Below are positions 1 through 7,050 of a stretch of DNA of 10,192 bases, piece after piece. The stretch comes from Candidatus Omnitrophota bacterium (GTDB taxonomy: Bacteria; Omnitrophota; Gorgyraeia; Gygaellales; Profunditerraquicolaceae): the NCBI GenBank assembly GCA_028719265.1, contig JAQUKF010000038.1, forward strand, positions 1 through 10,192, given 5' to 3'. The notes under the pieces are model-generated. The model had not been told where the DNA came from, searched no databases, and worked only from the letters and a program-made list of their open reading frames with translations. Made by a program: the position numbers and the translations under genes. Within the stretch, counting starts at the first letter, position 1. Every line of letters starts with the position of its first letter.

Positions 1-2
1 AT

Positions 3-89
3 TTAAACTCTCCTTCCGTTCCCCTTCCTAAAATATACAAAGCCAACATTGATTTAAGCGGCAGAGGTTTTCATAACGATGCAAGCTAG
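3..89 (+). pseudogene. 5' part of the GH39-like reading frame, ending at an in-frame TAG
   Basis: The frame of the GH39-like gene is open leftward from its TTG codon at 99 to the window edge, apart from one TAG at 87-89. The upstream stretch reads as protein that fits a GH39 N-terminus (ending ...IDLSGRGFHNDAS, then stop, then PQTLASKD). In GH39 enzymes a similar aromatic/glycine-rich stretch precedes the 'W-Q-x(n)-GF-x-x-R' helix seen just downstream. The true start therefore most likely lies left of the window, and the gene is split by a nonsense codon or a sequencing or assembly error. Amber recoding is not supported, because TAG ends at least two normal genes here (7581-7583 and 9940-9942). 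Confidence 0.6.
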
Positions 90-98
90 CCCCAAACA

Positions 99-1667
99 TT
101 GGCCTCTAAAGATGTTCTTGCTGCCTGGCAGAAGGATATAGGTTTCAACGGTTTCTACCGGATTCAATATAATCTCTGGGAGATTGCCCAGCTGGCTAAG
201 GACGAGGCGGCCCAAAATAAACTCCTGGCAAATTATGAGGAAGTAATTAAGAGGATAAGCGACAGCGGAGGAACGGTGATCCTTGATTTATTCGGTACCC
301 CCTCCGGGCTGGGAAGGGTGCTCGACAAGAACAGCTCGGTCTATAATTTAATGGCTTATAAAGAGCTGGTTAAAGATGTCATACGCAAATTAAGCTGCGA
401 TAAAAAATATAACATCTGGTATGAGGTCTGGAATGCCCCCGACCTCGGGGATTTCTTCCTGGGTGATAAATCAGAGTATCTCGGTCTTTACAAAGTTGTC
501 GCAGAAGCCGTAAAGGAGCTGCGTCAGGAGACGAAGCTGGATATACCTCTGGGCGGGCCGTCGACAAGCGCCTGGTTTTCCAATATCGGGGATAATAACA
601 GCATTCTTTTCCCGGAACGCAGCCTGATCTATGAATTGATAAAATACTGCTCCAATTATAAATTGCCCCTTGATTTCATATCGTGGCATGCTTATTCTTC
701 GGATCCCGCAGTCGAAAAACAGGAAACGATCTACAAAAAAACCTTTATCAAGCTTATCCGCGAATGGCTAAGCTATTTTAATTTCAAGGACGACCTGCCG
801 TTGATCGTCGATGAATGGAATTTTGACGCCTCTTCCAACATTTCCCCCAAGAGAGGAAAGGATTCTTATGTCGCCGCCAGCTATATACCCGCGCGTATAA
901 AGAATATGCAGGAGGCACAGGTAGATTGCCAGACGTATTTCTGCCTCGAGGATTTTTCAGGAAATAAAGAGATGGTGACCAGGAATATGGGGGTTTTTTA
1001 TTTTGACTCCGAACGTTCCGGGTCCAAAGGATATGCCAAGGCCAGCTATAATGCCATGCGCATGTTGGGTCTTTTGGGCGCGGAATTGCTTCCGCTCAAG
1101 TTTCAGGACAAGTTTGTGGGGATAATCCCTACCAGATCCCAGGGTTATTTTGCAGTGCTCGTCTATAACTATATAGATCCGTCGGCGGCGATGAATTATC
1201 TGTCGAGGGAGATCGTCCATTTAGGCGATGCAGAGAGAAAATCGGTCTTGAACATCGTAAAATCCGACCGTATCGATAAAATAATTTCCGGGCAAACCGA
1301 ATTGTCGTCTTTACGCTTGAGTTCGAATACCAGGGAAATGTTCGGCCGGGCCATAGAGTTGAATGTCCTGGCTAAAGGGTTGGCGGCAGTCCCCAGAAAG
1401 ATAAAATTGAATTTCAAGGGCGTAAAGGATACATATATTTTAAGCAGGTATTTGATCGATAATTCCTGCAGTGGAGATTGCTCTTTTGAGGCCAAAGATG
1501 AGAAAGAGGTGGATTTTTCACAGGAGTATGTTGAGACGTTGGAGATGAGCCCATATTCAGTGCAAATGCTGGTTTTTAAAAAGAAACCCCTGCCGGAGCC
1601 TGTTGTTGAGGCGCCTCCGGCTGATAAAGGTCCAGAGGAAGCTTTGAAAAATGCAGAAAGCGAATAA
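99..1667 (+). CDS. GH39-like glycoside hydrolase (beta-xylosidase/iduronidase superfamily), N-terminally cut and probably degenerate
   Basis: This is a TIM-barrel glycoside hydrolase resembling family GH39, whose members are retaining enzymes acting on xylosides, iduronides or exopolysaccharides. The visible motifs are WQKDIGFNGFYRIQ near residue 10, YEVWNAPD near 108-115, DFISWHAYS near 193, and LPLIVDEWNFD near 233-242 carrying the likely nucleophile Glu239. The segment from about 340 on suits the C-terminal beta-sandwich, and the protein ends in an acidic Pro-rich tail. In GH39 the acid/base motif is normally WNEP; here Ala113 (GCC, 435-437) replaces that Glu. The TTG at 99 is the only early start after the in-frame TAG. 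It has no Shine-Dalgarno sequence, and the frame continues upstream, so this start is doubtful. The 3' end overlaps xseA by 17 bases. The fold family is fairly sure; substrate and activity are unknown, and a non-catalytic carbohydrate-binding role is possible. Confidence 0.7.
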   Translation: MASKDVLAAWQKDIGFNGFYRIQYNLWEIAQLAKDEAAQNKLLANYEEVIKRISDSGGTVILDLFGTPSGLGRVLDKNSSVYNLMAYKELVKDVIRKLSCDKKYNIWYEVWNAPDLGDFFLGDKSEYLGLYKVVAEAVKELRQETKLDIPLGGPSTSAWFSNIGDNNSILFPERSLIYELIKYCSNYKLPLDFISWHAYSSDPAVEKQETIYKKTFIKLIREWLSYFNFKDDLPLIVDEWNFDASSNISPKRGKDSYVAASYIPARIKNMQEAQVDCQTYFCLEDFSGNKEMVTRNMGVFYFDSERSGSKGYAKASYNAMRMLGLLGAELLPLKFQDKFVGIIPTRSQGYFAVLVYNYIDPSAAMNYLSREIVHLGDAERKSVLNIVKSDRIDKIISGQTELSSLRLSSNTREMFGRAIELNVLAKGLAAVPRKIKLNFKGVKDTYILSRYLIDNSCSGDCSFEAKDEKEVDFSQEYVETLEMSPYSVQMLVFKKKPLPEPVVEAPPADKGPEEALKNAESE

Positions 1668-2913
1668 AACGCATAATAACAGTCCGGCTCCCGCAAGCAA
1701 GGCCCGCAAGCATGTCTATACAGTCTCTGAAATAACTCATACGATAAAGAACTTGCTTGAGGAAGGCATAGGAGAAATCTGGGTTGAGGGTGAGATTTCC
1801 AATTTCAAGGCGGCAGCCAGCGGGCATTTCTATTTTTCCCTGAAAGACCAAAACTCCTTGATCGGGGCGGCAATGTTTATTTATGCCAACAAGGGATTGA
1901 AGTTTAAACCAGAAGACGGGTTACAGGTAATTTGTTTCGGAAGGGTCGATGTCTATGGGCCGAGCGGACAATATAAGATTATTGTGGAAAGGATGGAGCC
2001 GAAAGGTATCGGCAGCCAGCAATTGGCCTTCGAACAGCTTAAGAAGAAGCTGGAACAGGAAGGCCTGTTTGACCATGCCCACAAGAGACCCCTGCCCCTG
2101 ATGCCGTTTTCCGTAGGCATCGTTACTTCCGCTAAGGGAGCGGCAGTCCGTGATATCCTGCAGATTCTGGAAAAAGGCGCCCCGTGCGTAGATGTGCTTA
2201 TCCGTTCAGTCCGCGTCCAAGGCGAGCATGCGGCAGGGGAGATTGCCGCCGGCATCGAAGAGCTGAACTCTTTTGGCAGGACCGATTTGATCATTGTCAG
2301 CCGCGGAGGCGGGAGCAATGAAGATCTTTGGTCATTTAACGAAGAGATAGTTGCCCGCGCGATTTACAACTCTAGGCTTCCGGTAATCTCTGCAGTGGGG
2401 CATCAGATCAATATAACCCTTTCGGACCTGGCTGCGGATGTATTTGTAGAAACGCCAACGGCTGCCGCAAAGATTATTGTAGATAAAAAAAATGCCCTGG
2501 TTTCCGAACTGGCCGATTCCAGGCACAATCTGGATTTTCTTATTAATGATGCCTTGGGGGATTTGAAAAACAGGTTTGTTGCTCTCAGGCATATGCTTAA
2601 AAGCCCGGCAGACAGGTTATTGGAAAAACAACAGTTTCTGGATGAATTATTTTCCGGGTTGAATTATAACATGCGGCATTCCCTGGAAATGGCGAAAGAA
2701 CGCAGCAGTTCCTTGTTCCAGAGGCTGGGGGCGTTAAGTCCGCTTTCGGTATTGTCACGCGGCTACAGCTTGAGCATGCTTATGCCGCAGGAGACGATAT
2801 TGAAAGAGGTTTCTCAATTAAAACCGGGGGACCGTCTAAAGACGGTTTTGCATAGAGGGGCATTCGTAAGTCTGGTGCAGGAGGTGTTCAAAGAGGGGTC
2901 CGGCACCCCTTAA
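1651..2913 (+). CDS. xseA: Exodeoxyribonuclease VII large subunit
   Basis: This is the catalytic subunit of exonuclease VII, a cytoplasmic single-strand-specific nuclease that works with many copies of XseB. The 420-residue length is close to the usual 400-460. An N-terminal OB-fold spans about 22-115 (VSEIT, WVEGEISNFK, SGHFYFSLKD). The nuclease domain follows, with TSAKGAAVRDIL (Asp168), SRGGGSNEDLWSFNEE (Arg218) and AVGHQINITLSD (His251). After it come a helical coiled-coil region and the C-terminal motif LSPLSVLSRGYS. Aligned to E. coli XseA at a constant offset of 13, Asp155, Arg205 and His238 are kept, but the position of Asp241 is Asn254. The usual GHE-x-D is GHQIN, and the usual R-A-x-TP is VETP. 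The ATG at 1651 is preceded by AGAGGAAG and lies inside the 3' end of the hydrolase gene, which implies translational coupling. xseB follows 46 bases later. Confidence 0.95.
   Translation: MQKANKTHNNSPAPASKARKHVYTVSEITHTIKNLLEEGIGEIWVEGEISNFKAAASGHFYFSLKDQNSLIGAAMFIYANKGLKFKPEDGLQVICFGRVDVYGPSGQYKIIVERMEPKGIGSQQLAFEQLKKKLEQEGLFDHAHKRPLPLMPFSVGIVTSAKGAAVRDILQILEKGAPCVDVLIRSVRVQGEHAAGEIAAGIEELNSFGRTDLIIVSRGGGSNEDLWSFNEEIVARAIYNSRLPVISAVGHQINITLSDLAADVFVETPTAAAKIIVDKKNALVSELADSRHNLDFLINDALGDLKNRFVALRHMLKSPADRLLEKQQFLDELFSGLNYNMRHSLEMAKERSSSLFQRLGALSPLSVLSRGYSLSMLMPQETILKEVSQLKPGDRLKTVLHRGAFVSLVQEVFKEGSGTP
2894..2910 (+). repeat. GC-rich perfect palindrome at the 3' end of xseA
   Basis: AGGGGT (2894-2899) and ACCCCT (2905-2910) form a perfect 6-bp stem with the 5-base loop CCGGC. 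It encodes the last XseA residues (SGTP) and runs into the stop codon, followed by an A+T-rich stretch without a real T-run. It could slow polymerase or protect an RNA 3' end, or be a remnant of a REP-like dispersed palindrome. One copy alone cannot distinguish these. Confidence 0.4.
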
Positions 2914-2959
2914 TTATTCAATATGATATCAAGGCATCGATAGAAAGGGAAGGTGTGGA

Positions 2960-3202
2960 ATGAAGGAGAAGCCGGAATTTGAAGACGATTTAAAGAAGCT
3001 TCAGAAGATAGTCGAAGAGCTTTCCAGCGGCAAGCTTACGCTGGGGGAATCGCTTAAAAGATACGAAGAAGGGGTGAGGATCGCGCAATCCTGCGCATCG
3101 ATCTTAACCGAGGCCGAACGTAAAGTTGAATTACTGATGAAGAAGGAAGGCAAATTCTCTTCGGAGAATTTCGGTGATGAGGTGCCGTCGGAAGACAAAT
3201 AA
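2960..3202 (+). CDS. xseB: Exodeoxyribonuclease VII small subunit
   Basis: This is the small helical partner of XseA; several copies bind the coiled-coil of the large subunit and are needed for exonuclease VII activity. The 80-residue product has the family signature: FEDDLKKLQKIVEELSSGKLTLGESLKRYEEGVRIAQSC near 7-45, then a charged helix ending in LTEAERKVELL. The length equals that of typical XseB. GGAAGGTG ends 4 bases before the ATG. It sits 46 bases after xseA, the usual partner order, and its stop codon is 2 bases before dxs. Many bacteria have ispA between xseB and dxs; it is absent here. Confidence 0.95.
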   Translation: MKEKPEFEDDLKKLQKIVEELSSGKLTLGESLKRYEEGVRIAQSCASILTEAERKVELLMKKEGKFSSENFGDEVPSEDK

Positions 3203-3204
3203 AT

Positions 3205-5064
3205 ATGCTATTGGATAAGATAGGTTCACCGCAAGATCTTAAAAAATTAAATTTGAGCCAACTCGGTTCTTTGGCCGGTGAGATCCGCTCCAGGATGGTC
3301 GAAGTTGTTTCCCAGACAGGAGGTCATCTTGCCTCCAGTCTCGGAGCGGTGGAGTTGATTATCAGCCTGCACTATTGCCTGAATACCCCAAAAGACAAAA
3401 TTATCTTTGATGTAGGACATCAGGCTTATGCCCACAAAATATTGACCGGACGCAACAACAGGTTTTCGACCTTAAGGCAATACGGCGGGTTAAGCGGCTT
3501 CCCCTCCAGGGAGGAGTCGGATTACGACCCTTTCACAACCGGCCATAGTTCAAACGCCGTCTCTTTGGGATTAGGCCTTGCCTGCGCCAGGGACCTCTTA
3601 CCCAAAGAGGAGCAGTTCCATGTGGCCTGCGTAATCGGCGACGGATCTTTAAGCGGAGGGCTTTGTTTTGAAGGGTTGAATAACGCCGGTCACCTGAAAA
3701 AGGATATCCTGGTAGTTCTGAATACCAACGAGTTGAGCATTGCCCCAAACGTGGGGGCGATCAGCAATTACCTGAACAAGATTATTTCCCTGCCGGTTTA
3801 TAACCGTTTTCATGACAATCTGGTAAATTTCCTGTCCAACCGGGTCCCCCGCGGGAGCCGGCTGATAAAGCTTATATCAAAATTCGAGGAGGGGCTAAAA
3901 GGGCTGTTTGTGCCAGGCATGCTTTTTGAAGAATTGGGTTTCCGCTATTTTGGGCCTATCGACGGACATGACCTGGGAGTTTTAACCAACACCCTGAAGA
4001 ATGTCATGAATATCAAGGGGCCGCGCATCCTGCATGTAGTCACAAAAAAGGGAAAGGGGTGTTCCTTTGCGGAGAAAGACCCCGTGAAGTTCCACGGGGT
4101 TAACCGGTTCAATATCAACACCGGTGAAGGCCTTGCCGGGAATGCCCCGGTTGAATTAAAAAGCTATACTGAAGTTTTTCGTGATAAGATAGTGGAGCTG
4201 GCGCATAAAGAAAAGCGGTTAGTGGCGGTAACTGCGGCCATGCCGGAAGGGTCGGGTTTGAATAAATTCCGGGACGTCTTTCCGGAAAGGTTCTTTGATG
4301 TAGGTATAGCCGAATCCCATGCTGTTTGTTTTGCCGCCGGGCTGGCCAGGCATGGTTTTAAGCCGGTAGTTGCGGTATATTCTACCTTTTTGCAGAGGGC
4401 GTATGACCAGATGATCGAGGATGTTGCCTTGCAGGGGCTTCCGGTAATATTCGCCGTTGACCGGGCGGGGATCGTGGGAGAAGATGGAGTTACTCACCAG
4501 GGAATATTCGACATCGTTTATTTAAGGAGCGTCCCGAATTTAACGGTTATGGCGCCAAAGGACGGACGGGAACTTCGGGAGATGTTGGAATTCGCCTTTT
4601 CGCTGAACAAGCCGGTAGCCATAAGGTATCCCCGGGCCAACACCTTTGTGAATACGCAGGCAGCGACTCCTTTGGATCTGGGTAAGGCCGAATTGCTCAG
4701 GGAAGGCAAGGATTTTACGATCATCGCCCTGGGCAGCATGGTATCAGTGGCGCAAGAGGCGGTTAAATTACTCGATAAAGATGGGATAACCGGCAGCCTT
4801 ATCAATGCCAGGTTTGCCGCCCCGCTGGATATAGAATTGATGAAAAAGGTTTGCGCAGATACCGATCTGGTTTGCAGTATGGAAGAGGGGGTAAGGGAGG
4901 GAGGATTCGGCAGCGCCATTTCCCAGGAACTGGGCAGGCGCATACTGCGTATGGGGCTTCCGCCAGGATTTATCCCGCACGGGCCGAGGGACCTTCTTTT
5001 AGAGAAGAATGGACTTTCCGCTTCGGGGGTGGCCGGGATGATACGCAAGGAGCTTAATAGATAA
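3205..5064 (+). CDS. dxs: 1-deoxy-D-xylulose-5-phosphate synthase
   Basis: This TPP-dependent cytoplasmic enzyme condenses pyruvate and glyceraldehyde 3-phosphate into DXP. It is the entry step of the MEP isoprenoid pathway and also feeds thiamine and pyridoxal synthesis. The 619 residues match the usual 610-640. The order of motifs is TGGH (His41), FDVGHQAYAHKILTGR (69-83), the TPP/Mg motif GDGSLSGG...NN (145-160), LFVPGMLFEELGFRYFGPIDGHD (234-256), the catalytic Glu370 in FDVGIAESHAV, YSTFLQRAYDQ (392-402), DRAGIVGEDGVTHQG (419-433, His431) and a C-terminal transketolase domain. Departures from the common consensus are AESHAV instead of AEQHAV, YDQMIEDV instead of YDQ-x-IHDV, and LNTNELSI instead of LNDNEMSI. 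The key catalytic residues remain, so activity is expected. The gene begins 2 bases after xseB and shares one base with the following ferredoxin gene (TAATG). Confidence 0.95.
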   Translation: MLLDKIGSPQDLKKLNLSQLGSLAGEIRSRMVEVVSQTGGHLASSLGAVELIISLHYCLNTPKDKIIFDVGHQAYAHKILTGRNNRFSTLRQYGGLSGFPSREESDYDPFTTGHSSNAVSLGLGLACARDLLPKEEQFHVACVIGDGSLSGGLCFEGLNNAGHLKKDILVVLNTNELSIAPNVGAISNYLNKIISLPVYNRFHDNLVNFLSNRVPRGSRLIKLISKFEEGLKGLFVPGMLFEELGFRYFGPIDGHDLGVLTNTLKNVMNIKGPRILHVVTKKGKGCSFAEKDPVKFHGVNRFNINTGEGLAGNAPVELKSYTEVFRDKIVELAHKEKRLVAVTAAMPEGSGLNKFRDVFPERFFDVGIAESHAVCFAAGLARHGFKPVVAVYSTFLQRAYDQMIEDVALQGLPVIFAVDRAGIVGEDGVTHQGIFDIVYLRSVPNLTVMAPKDGRELREMLEFAFSLNKPVAIRYPRANTFVNTQAATPLDLGKAELLREGKDFTIIALGSMVSVAQEAVKLLDKDGITGSLINARFAAPLDIELMKKVCADTDLVCSMEEGVREGGFGSAISQELGRRILRMGLPPGFIPHGPRDLLLEKNGLSASGVAGMIRKELNR

Positions 5065-5267
5065 TGGCCAGGATCATAATAAATAAGGATAAATGCAAAG
5101 GTTGTTTTTTGTGTATGAGCTTTTGCCCAAAAGGCCTGCTTAAGAAGAGCGCAAAGCTAAATAAGCGCGGATTGAATTTTGTTGAATTTTCCGATTCGGG
5201 GGATTGTGTTGGCTGTATGCAGTGCGCGATTATCTGTCCGGATTGCTGTATCGAGGTGCTGAAATAA
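5064..5267 (+). CDS. korD: 2[4Fe-4S] ferredoxin subunit of a 2-oxoacid:ferredoxin oxidoreductase (delta type)
   Basis: This is a 67-residue protein with two complete CxxCxxCxxxCP clusters: CKGCFLCMSFCP near 14-25 and CVGCMQCAIICP near 48-59, typical of a bacterial-type 2[4Fe-4S] ferredoxin. Its position directly before the alpha, beta and gamma genes marks it as the electron-relay subunit of that enzyme (KorD/VorC type), passing electrons from the TPP-bearing beta subunit to free ferredoxin. AAGGAG lies 11 bases before the ATG, and the start overlaps the dxs stop by one base, so translation is coupled to dxs. The symbol is by family analogy; the substrate of the complex is not proven. Confidence 0.88.
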   Translation: MARIIINKDKCKGCFLCMSFCPKGLLKKSAKLNKRGLNFVEFSDSGDCVGCMQCAIICPDCCIEVLK

Positions 5268-5269
5268 AA

Positions 5270-6319
5270 ATGAAGATCAAGAGGGTTTTGATTTCCGGTA
5301 ATGAGGCGATTGCCGAAGGAGCTATCCAGGCGGGCTGTAATTTCTATGCTGGCTATCCGATTACTCCCCAGAATGAGCTTATTGCCTATATGTCCAGGTA
5401 TATGCCTTCTTCGGGAGGAGTTTTTATCCAGGCGGAATCGGAATTGGCCGCAATCAACATGGTTTACGGTGCCGCCGCCTGCGGATGCCGGGCAATGACT
5501 TCTTCTTCCAGCCCGGGCGTAAGCTTAAAGCAGGAGGGGATATCGTATATGTCCGGGGCCAGGCTTCCGGCAGTAGTCGTAAATATTATGCGCGGCGGAC
5601 CGGGACTTGGGAATATCGCTCCTGCGCAGTCGGATTATTTCCAGGCTACCCGGGGCGGAGGGCACGGGGATTACCGTGTTATAGTATTGGCTCCCGCGGG
5701 GGCCCAGGAGGCGTATGATTTGACGAAGACAGGTTTCCGCCTGGCGGACAAATACCGTATAGTGGTCATGATTTTGGGGGACGGCGTGTTGGGTCAAATG
5801 ATGGAACCGGTGAAGTTTTTAGCCGGGAAGGGAAAGGTGTCCGTTAAAAAACCATGGGCGCTTACCGGTTGCAAAGGCAGGAAGCCAAATATAGTTAAAT
5901 CCTTTTTCCTGCGCGAAGGAGATCTCGAGAAGTTCAACCTTAAACTGCAAAAAGATTACGAAGCAATCAGGAGAGAAGAGCAGCGTTACGAGGGATTGTT
6001 CCTGGATGATGCCAGGGTTATCCTGGTTGCTTACGGGACAATGTCGCGGATAGCGAAAAGCGCGCTTACCCGCTTAAGGTCTTCAGGTAAAAAAATAGGG
6101 TTAATCCGCCCTGTCAGCCTGTGGCCTTTTCCGGATAAGGCGTTCAAAAAAATAGGCAGGAAGGTTAAATATTTGACTGTTGAGATGTCCTATGGCCAGA
6201 TGCTCGAAGATGTAAAATTGGCGGTCAACGGTTCGGCGCAGGTAGAGTTCCTTGGTCGTGCGGGAGGGGGTATTCCCGGTGAAGACGAGATCATAGATAA
6301 GATCGGAAGGCTTATATAA
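5270..6319 (+). CDS. vorB: 2-oxoacid:ferredoxin oxidoreductase alpha subunit (VorB/KorA type)
   Basis: This is the alpha subunit of a CoA-dependent 2-oxoacid:ferredoxin oxidoreductase, which oxidatively decarboxylates 2-oxoacids to acyl-CoA and reduces ferredoxin. The 349-residue chain has the N-terminal pyrimidine-binding domain with GNEAIAEGAI and AGYPITPQNE, then SSSSPGVSLKQEGISYMSGA, NIMRGGPGLGNIAPAQSDYFQA and GGGHGDYR. A Rossmann-like C-terminal domain follows from about 245 (VAYGTMSRIA). The RGGPGLG-x-x-x-PAQSDYFQ block is closer to the branched-chain (VOR) type than to classical 2-oxoglutarate KorA, so the gene is named vorB. The substrate could still be 2-oxoisovalerate, 2-oxoglutarate or another 2-oxoacid. 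I chose the ATG at 5270 because GAGGTG lies about 11 bases before it and the protein then begins right at MKIKRVLISGNEA. A longer frame from 5204 would overlap the ferredoxin gene and add non-homologous residues. Confidence 0.9.
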   Translation: MKIKRVLISGNEAIAEGAIQAGCNFYAGYPITPQNELIAYMSRYMPSSGGVFIQAESELAAINMVYGAAACGCRAMTSSSSPGVSLKQEGISYMSGARLPAVVVNIMRGGPGLGNIAPAQSDYFQATRGGGHGDYRVIVLAPAGAQEAYDLTKTGFRLADKYRIVVMILGDGVLGQMMEPVKFLAGKGKVSVKKPWALTGCKGRKPNIVKSFFLREGDLEKFNLKLQKDYEAIRREEQRYEGLFLDDARVILVAYGTMSRIAKSALTRLRSSGKKIGLIRPVSLWPFPDKAFKKIGRKVKYLTVEMSYGQMLEDVKLAVNGSAQVEFLGRAGGGIPGEDEIIDKIGRLI

Positions 6320-7050
6320 TGAAAAAAGTATTCGGTCGCCCCGAGGCTCTATATGATACGCCCACGCACTATTGCCCTGGCTGCGGTCACGGCATAGCGC
6401 ACCGTCTGGTTGCGGAGGCGGTTGATGAATTGGGTATAAGAGAAAGGACTATTGGAATAGCCCCGGTAGGATGCGCCGTTGTCGCTTACGATTATTGGAA
6501 TTTTGATTGTTCGGAGGCGGCCCACGGACGCGCATTGGCTGTTGCTACAGCTATAAAAAGGGCGCGTCCGCGCAATATCGTCTTTACGTATCAGGGCGAC
6601 GGGGACCTGGCCGCAATAGGCACTAATGAAACCATACATGCGGCTAACCGGGGAGAAAACCTTACCGTGGTTTTTATCAATAACGCGGTTTACGGAATGA
6701 CCGGGGGACAGATGGCCCCCACTACCCTCCTTGGGCAAAAAACATCTACGACTGTTGATGGAAGGAAGAGGGAATGGCATGGTTCTCCTTTAAAGGTTTC
6801 CGAGATGCTGGCCTTATTGCCGGGGGTACGCTATATTGAAAGGGTATCTCTCCATAGTCCGCAAGAAGTGTTGAAGGCCAAGCGGGCGATAAGACAGGCT
6901 TTTAAGAACCAGGTAGAGAATGATTCCGGATTTTCCATGGTTGAGGTTCTTTCTCCTTGCCCGACATATTGGGGTTTGAGTCCGAAAGGAGCGATGGATT
7001 GGGTAAAGGATGTTATGCAAAAGGAATTTCCTTTAGGAAGGATCAAATGA
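6319..7050 (+). CDS. vorA: 2-oxoacid:ferredoxin oxidoreductase beta subunit, TPP-binding (VorA/KorB type)
   Basis: This subunit carries thiamine diphosphate and one [4Fe-4S] cluster, and with the alpha subunit forms the active site. The 243-residue product shows CPGCGHG (Cys19, Cys22), GIAPVGCAV (Cys52), the TPP/Mg motif GDGDLAAIG (93-101) followed by NNAVYGMTGGQMAPTT (121-136), and SPCPTYWG (Cys214). Four cysteines in this spacing fit the beta-subunit cluster ligands. GGAAGG ends 8 bases before the ATG, which overlaps the alpha stop by one base (TAATG). Its 3' end overlaps the gamma start as ATGA. These overlaps suggest balanced translation of the subunits. Confidence 0.92.
   Translation: MKKVFGRPEALYDTPTHYCPGCGHGIAHRLVAEAVDELGIRERTIGIAPVGCAVVAYDYWNFDCSEAAHGRALAVATAIKRARPRNIVFTYQGDGDLAAIGTNETIHAANRGENLTVVFINNAVYGMTGGQMAPTTLLGQKTSTTVDGRKREWHGSPLKVSEMLALLPGVRYIERVSLHSPQEVLKAKRAIRQAFKNQVENDSGFSMVEVLSPCPTYWGLSPKGAMDWVKDVMQKEFPLGRIK

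Noticed and set aside
87..89. TAG as pyrrolysine or another recoded amino acid
   Set aside because: TAG is the normal stop for korC and the YggT-family gene in this window, and no pyl genes are in view.
1196..1696. A 166-residue open frame on the minus strand opposite the hydrolase end
   Set aside because: It mirrors a well-supported + strand gene, has no recognisable motif and no sensible start signal.
4518..5048. A 176-residue open frame on the minus strand inside dxs
   Set aside because: It is a shadow of dxs with Ser/Pro/Arg-rich, non-protein-like composition and no ribosome binding site.
5204..5269. A longer N-terminus for the alpha subunit beginning at 5204
   Set aside because: It lies inside the ferredoxin gene in another frame, adds residues unlike the family, and the ATG at 5270 has a Shine-Dalgarno sequence and begins at the conserved N-terminus.
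6349..6780. A 143-residue open frame on the minus strand inside the beta subunit gene
   Set aside because: The + strand carries clear TPP and Fe-S motifs over the same bases; the minus-strand product resembles no protein family.
6957..7046. A longer N-terminus for the gamma subunit beginning at 6957
   Set aside because: It overlaps the beta gene by 90 bases without homology; the ATG at 7047 has AGGAAG at good spacing and forms the common ATGA overlap.
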